In this document: piece by piece, positions 63,183-64,000 of the stretch
Numbering within the stretch: the first letter of the stretch is position 1
Layout of the letters: every line of letters begins with the position of its first letter
Assembly (NCBI RefSeq): GCF_964204645.1
Contig: NC_134029.1
Coordinates: 3,419,001-3,483,000, forward strand
Reading direction: 5' to 3'
DNA length: 64,000 nucleotides
Source of the DNA: Tubulanus polymorphus
Lineage: Eukaryota > Nemertea > Palaeonemertea > Tubulaniformes > Tubulanidae
The notes under the pieces: generated by a model
Database searches by the model: none
What the model saw: the letters and a program-made list of their open reading frames with translations, nothing else
What the model was told of the DNA's origin: nothing
Translations under genes and position numbers: made by a program

Positions 63183-64000
63183 TCAACTGTTTATGTATTG
63201 GGAATAGAGTAAACCAGTCGCTGATATTGCATCTCCTAAGCCTACTGTCTTTATAGGATGTTTACAAACTAATACAGGGCTAAAAACAAATTCATATATT
63301 CCATTTGTCCACGAATATACCGGGTTCGTAACGTTGAAAATGAAGTCCTTCCGATTGTTGTGCATGTCAAACTTCTCCGGAATTTTCAGTTTCACTTTAT
63401 AAGGGTCTAAAGTCTGTAAGTCACATGCTTGAAGACCGGCCATTCGAGTTCCACTTGCCACAGCTGATTCTGAATTAGTCCATTTTGCTGATACCGTCGC
63501 GATGACGTGGAAAGTCAATGAATGGAAATGCAGACGCGTTAGTCGGCTTTCCGGTAATATATCAGAATGTCCGTAAGTTTTCAGCAACCAAAGCATAGAA
63601 TCAGTAATTCTATCGATTGCTAAAATTCCTTCAGTTGTTTTAAGGCTGGTGTGCGGTCCGTTGCCGATGTTCGACATGAATTTCAATTCTTGCTCATTAA
63701 ATCCCAGAGATGTCACATGAGGTATAACCTGACAAAAGACAAAAAAAATTCTCAATGATGTTTCTTTCACATCAGTTCTCAAGTTCTACAGTTCTGAGTT
63801 TAGATTTGAGTCGGAGTTAACTCATCGAAAATGAACTAATTACCAACTAAGATTTATATATCGGACTCATAACAACTGTGGAACTGGATCCATAAATTTT
63901 CATTAATTTCGAACAATTATCATACAAACCTTTTCTAAACTTTCTTGCATTAGGTCATGATTAGCCATACTAGCAAGTTCTAGATGTAAAGCAGTGTTTT
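63183..64000 (-). CDS. ADPGK: ADP-dependent glucokinase, C-terminal two exons (partial)
   Basis: Exons 63930-64000 (runs off the window) and 63183-63728. The first reads LHLELASMANHDLM and the second begins VIPHVTSLGFNEQELKF, both close to animal ADPGK. Further on are IATVSAKWTNSESAVASGTR, FVFSPVLVCKHPIKTVGLGD and AISATGL. The GLGD aspartate is the catalytic base of this ribokinase-fold family. ADPGK phosphorylates glucose with ADP instead of ATP and is associated with the ER in animals. The protein ends at the usual place (LLYSQYINS). No canonical AATAAA was seen before 62950, so the 3' end is undefined. Confidence 0.95.
63776..63891. mobile_element. Foldback element, copy 3 (ADPGK last intron)
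   Basis: The right end AACTGTGGAACTGGATCC and the left AAGTTCTACAGTT are inverted relatives and match 26177-26286 and 49341-49446. Interior words GAGTTAACTC and AATGAACTAA are shared. The left end is more decayed. Confidence 0.55.

Overview
This is a eukaryotic, almost certainly metazoan (invertebrate) nuclear window. Genes are split by GT-AG introns, poly(A) signals follow stop codons, there are no operons, and the introns carry miniature inverted-repeat elements and degraded tRNA-type SINE heads. Gene content (ARID3/dead ringer, ubinuclein, ADP-dependent glucokinase, ANKRD46, SRFBP1) is bilaterian. Compact introns in housekeeping genes and the AT-rich background suggest a lophotrochozoan such as a mollusc, but that is an inference.

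Layout. (1) 1-2600, + strand: the last three exons of a divergent eEF2-like GTPase. (2) 3114-10578, - strand: the complete 12-exon UTP15 gene (t-UTP/SSU processome), tail-to-tail with eEF2-like. Its second intron contains an intronless same-strand MATE-family transporter gene (7534-8991). (3) 10579-10948: a short divergent promoter shared by UTP15 and ARID3. (4) 10949-45125, + strand: complete ARID3/dead-ringer-type transcription factor, seven coding exons spread over 34 kb by introns of 7.6 kb and 23.2 kb; both large introns interrupt the ARID domain. The big introns hold transposon remnants and candidate cis-regulatory sequence, and no convincing second gene. (5) 46521-48869, + strand: SRFBP1/BUD22-domain gene, seven exons. 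(6) 49063-60056, - strand: a ubinuclein (UBN1/UBN2, HIRA histone-chaperone complex), about 14 coding exons plus a terminal stop exon. (7) 60423-62400, - strand: ANKRD46-like ankyrin/transmembrane protein. (8) 63183-64000, - strand: the last two exons of ADP-dependent glucokinase, running off the window.

Functionally the genes are mostly housekeeping: eEF2-like (translation), UTP15 and SRFBP1/BUD22 (rRNA/SSU biogenesis), ubinuclein (H3.3 deposition), ADPGK (glycolysis). ARID3 is the developmental regulator with the expanded regulatory introns. No new multi-gene system was found. The most notable items are the eEF2 paralogue with a rewritten C-terminal domain, the nested intronless MATE gene lacking a usual transport glutamate, several multi-copy MITE families including one with perfect 70-bp terminal repeats beside a hammerhead-like motif, and a YY1-like 15-mer shared by two promoters.
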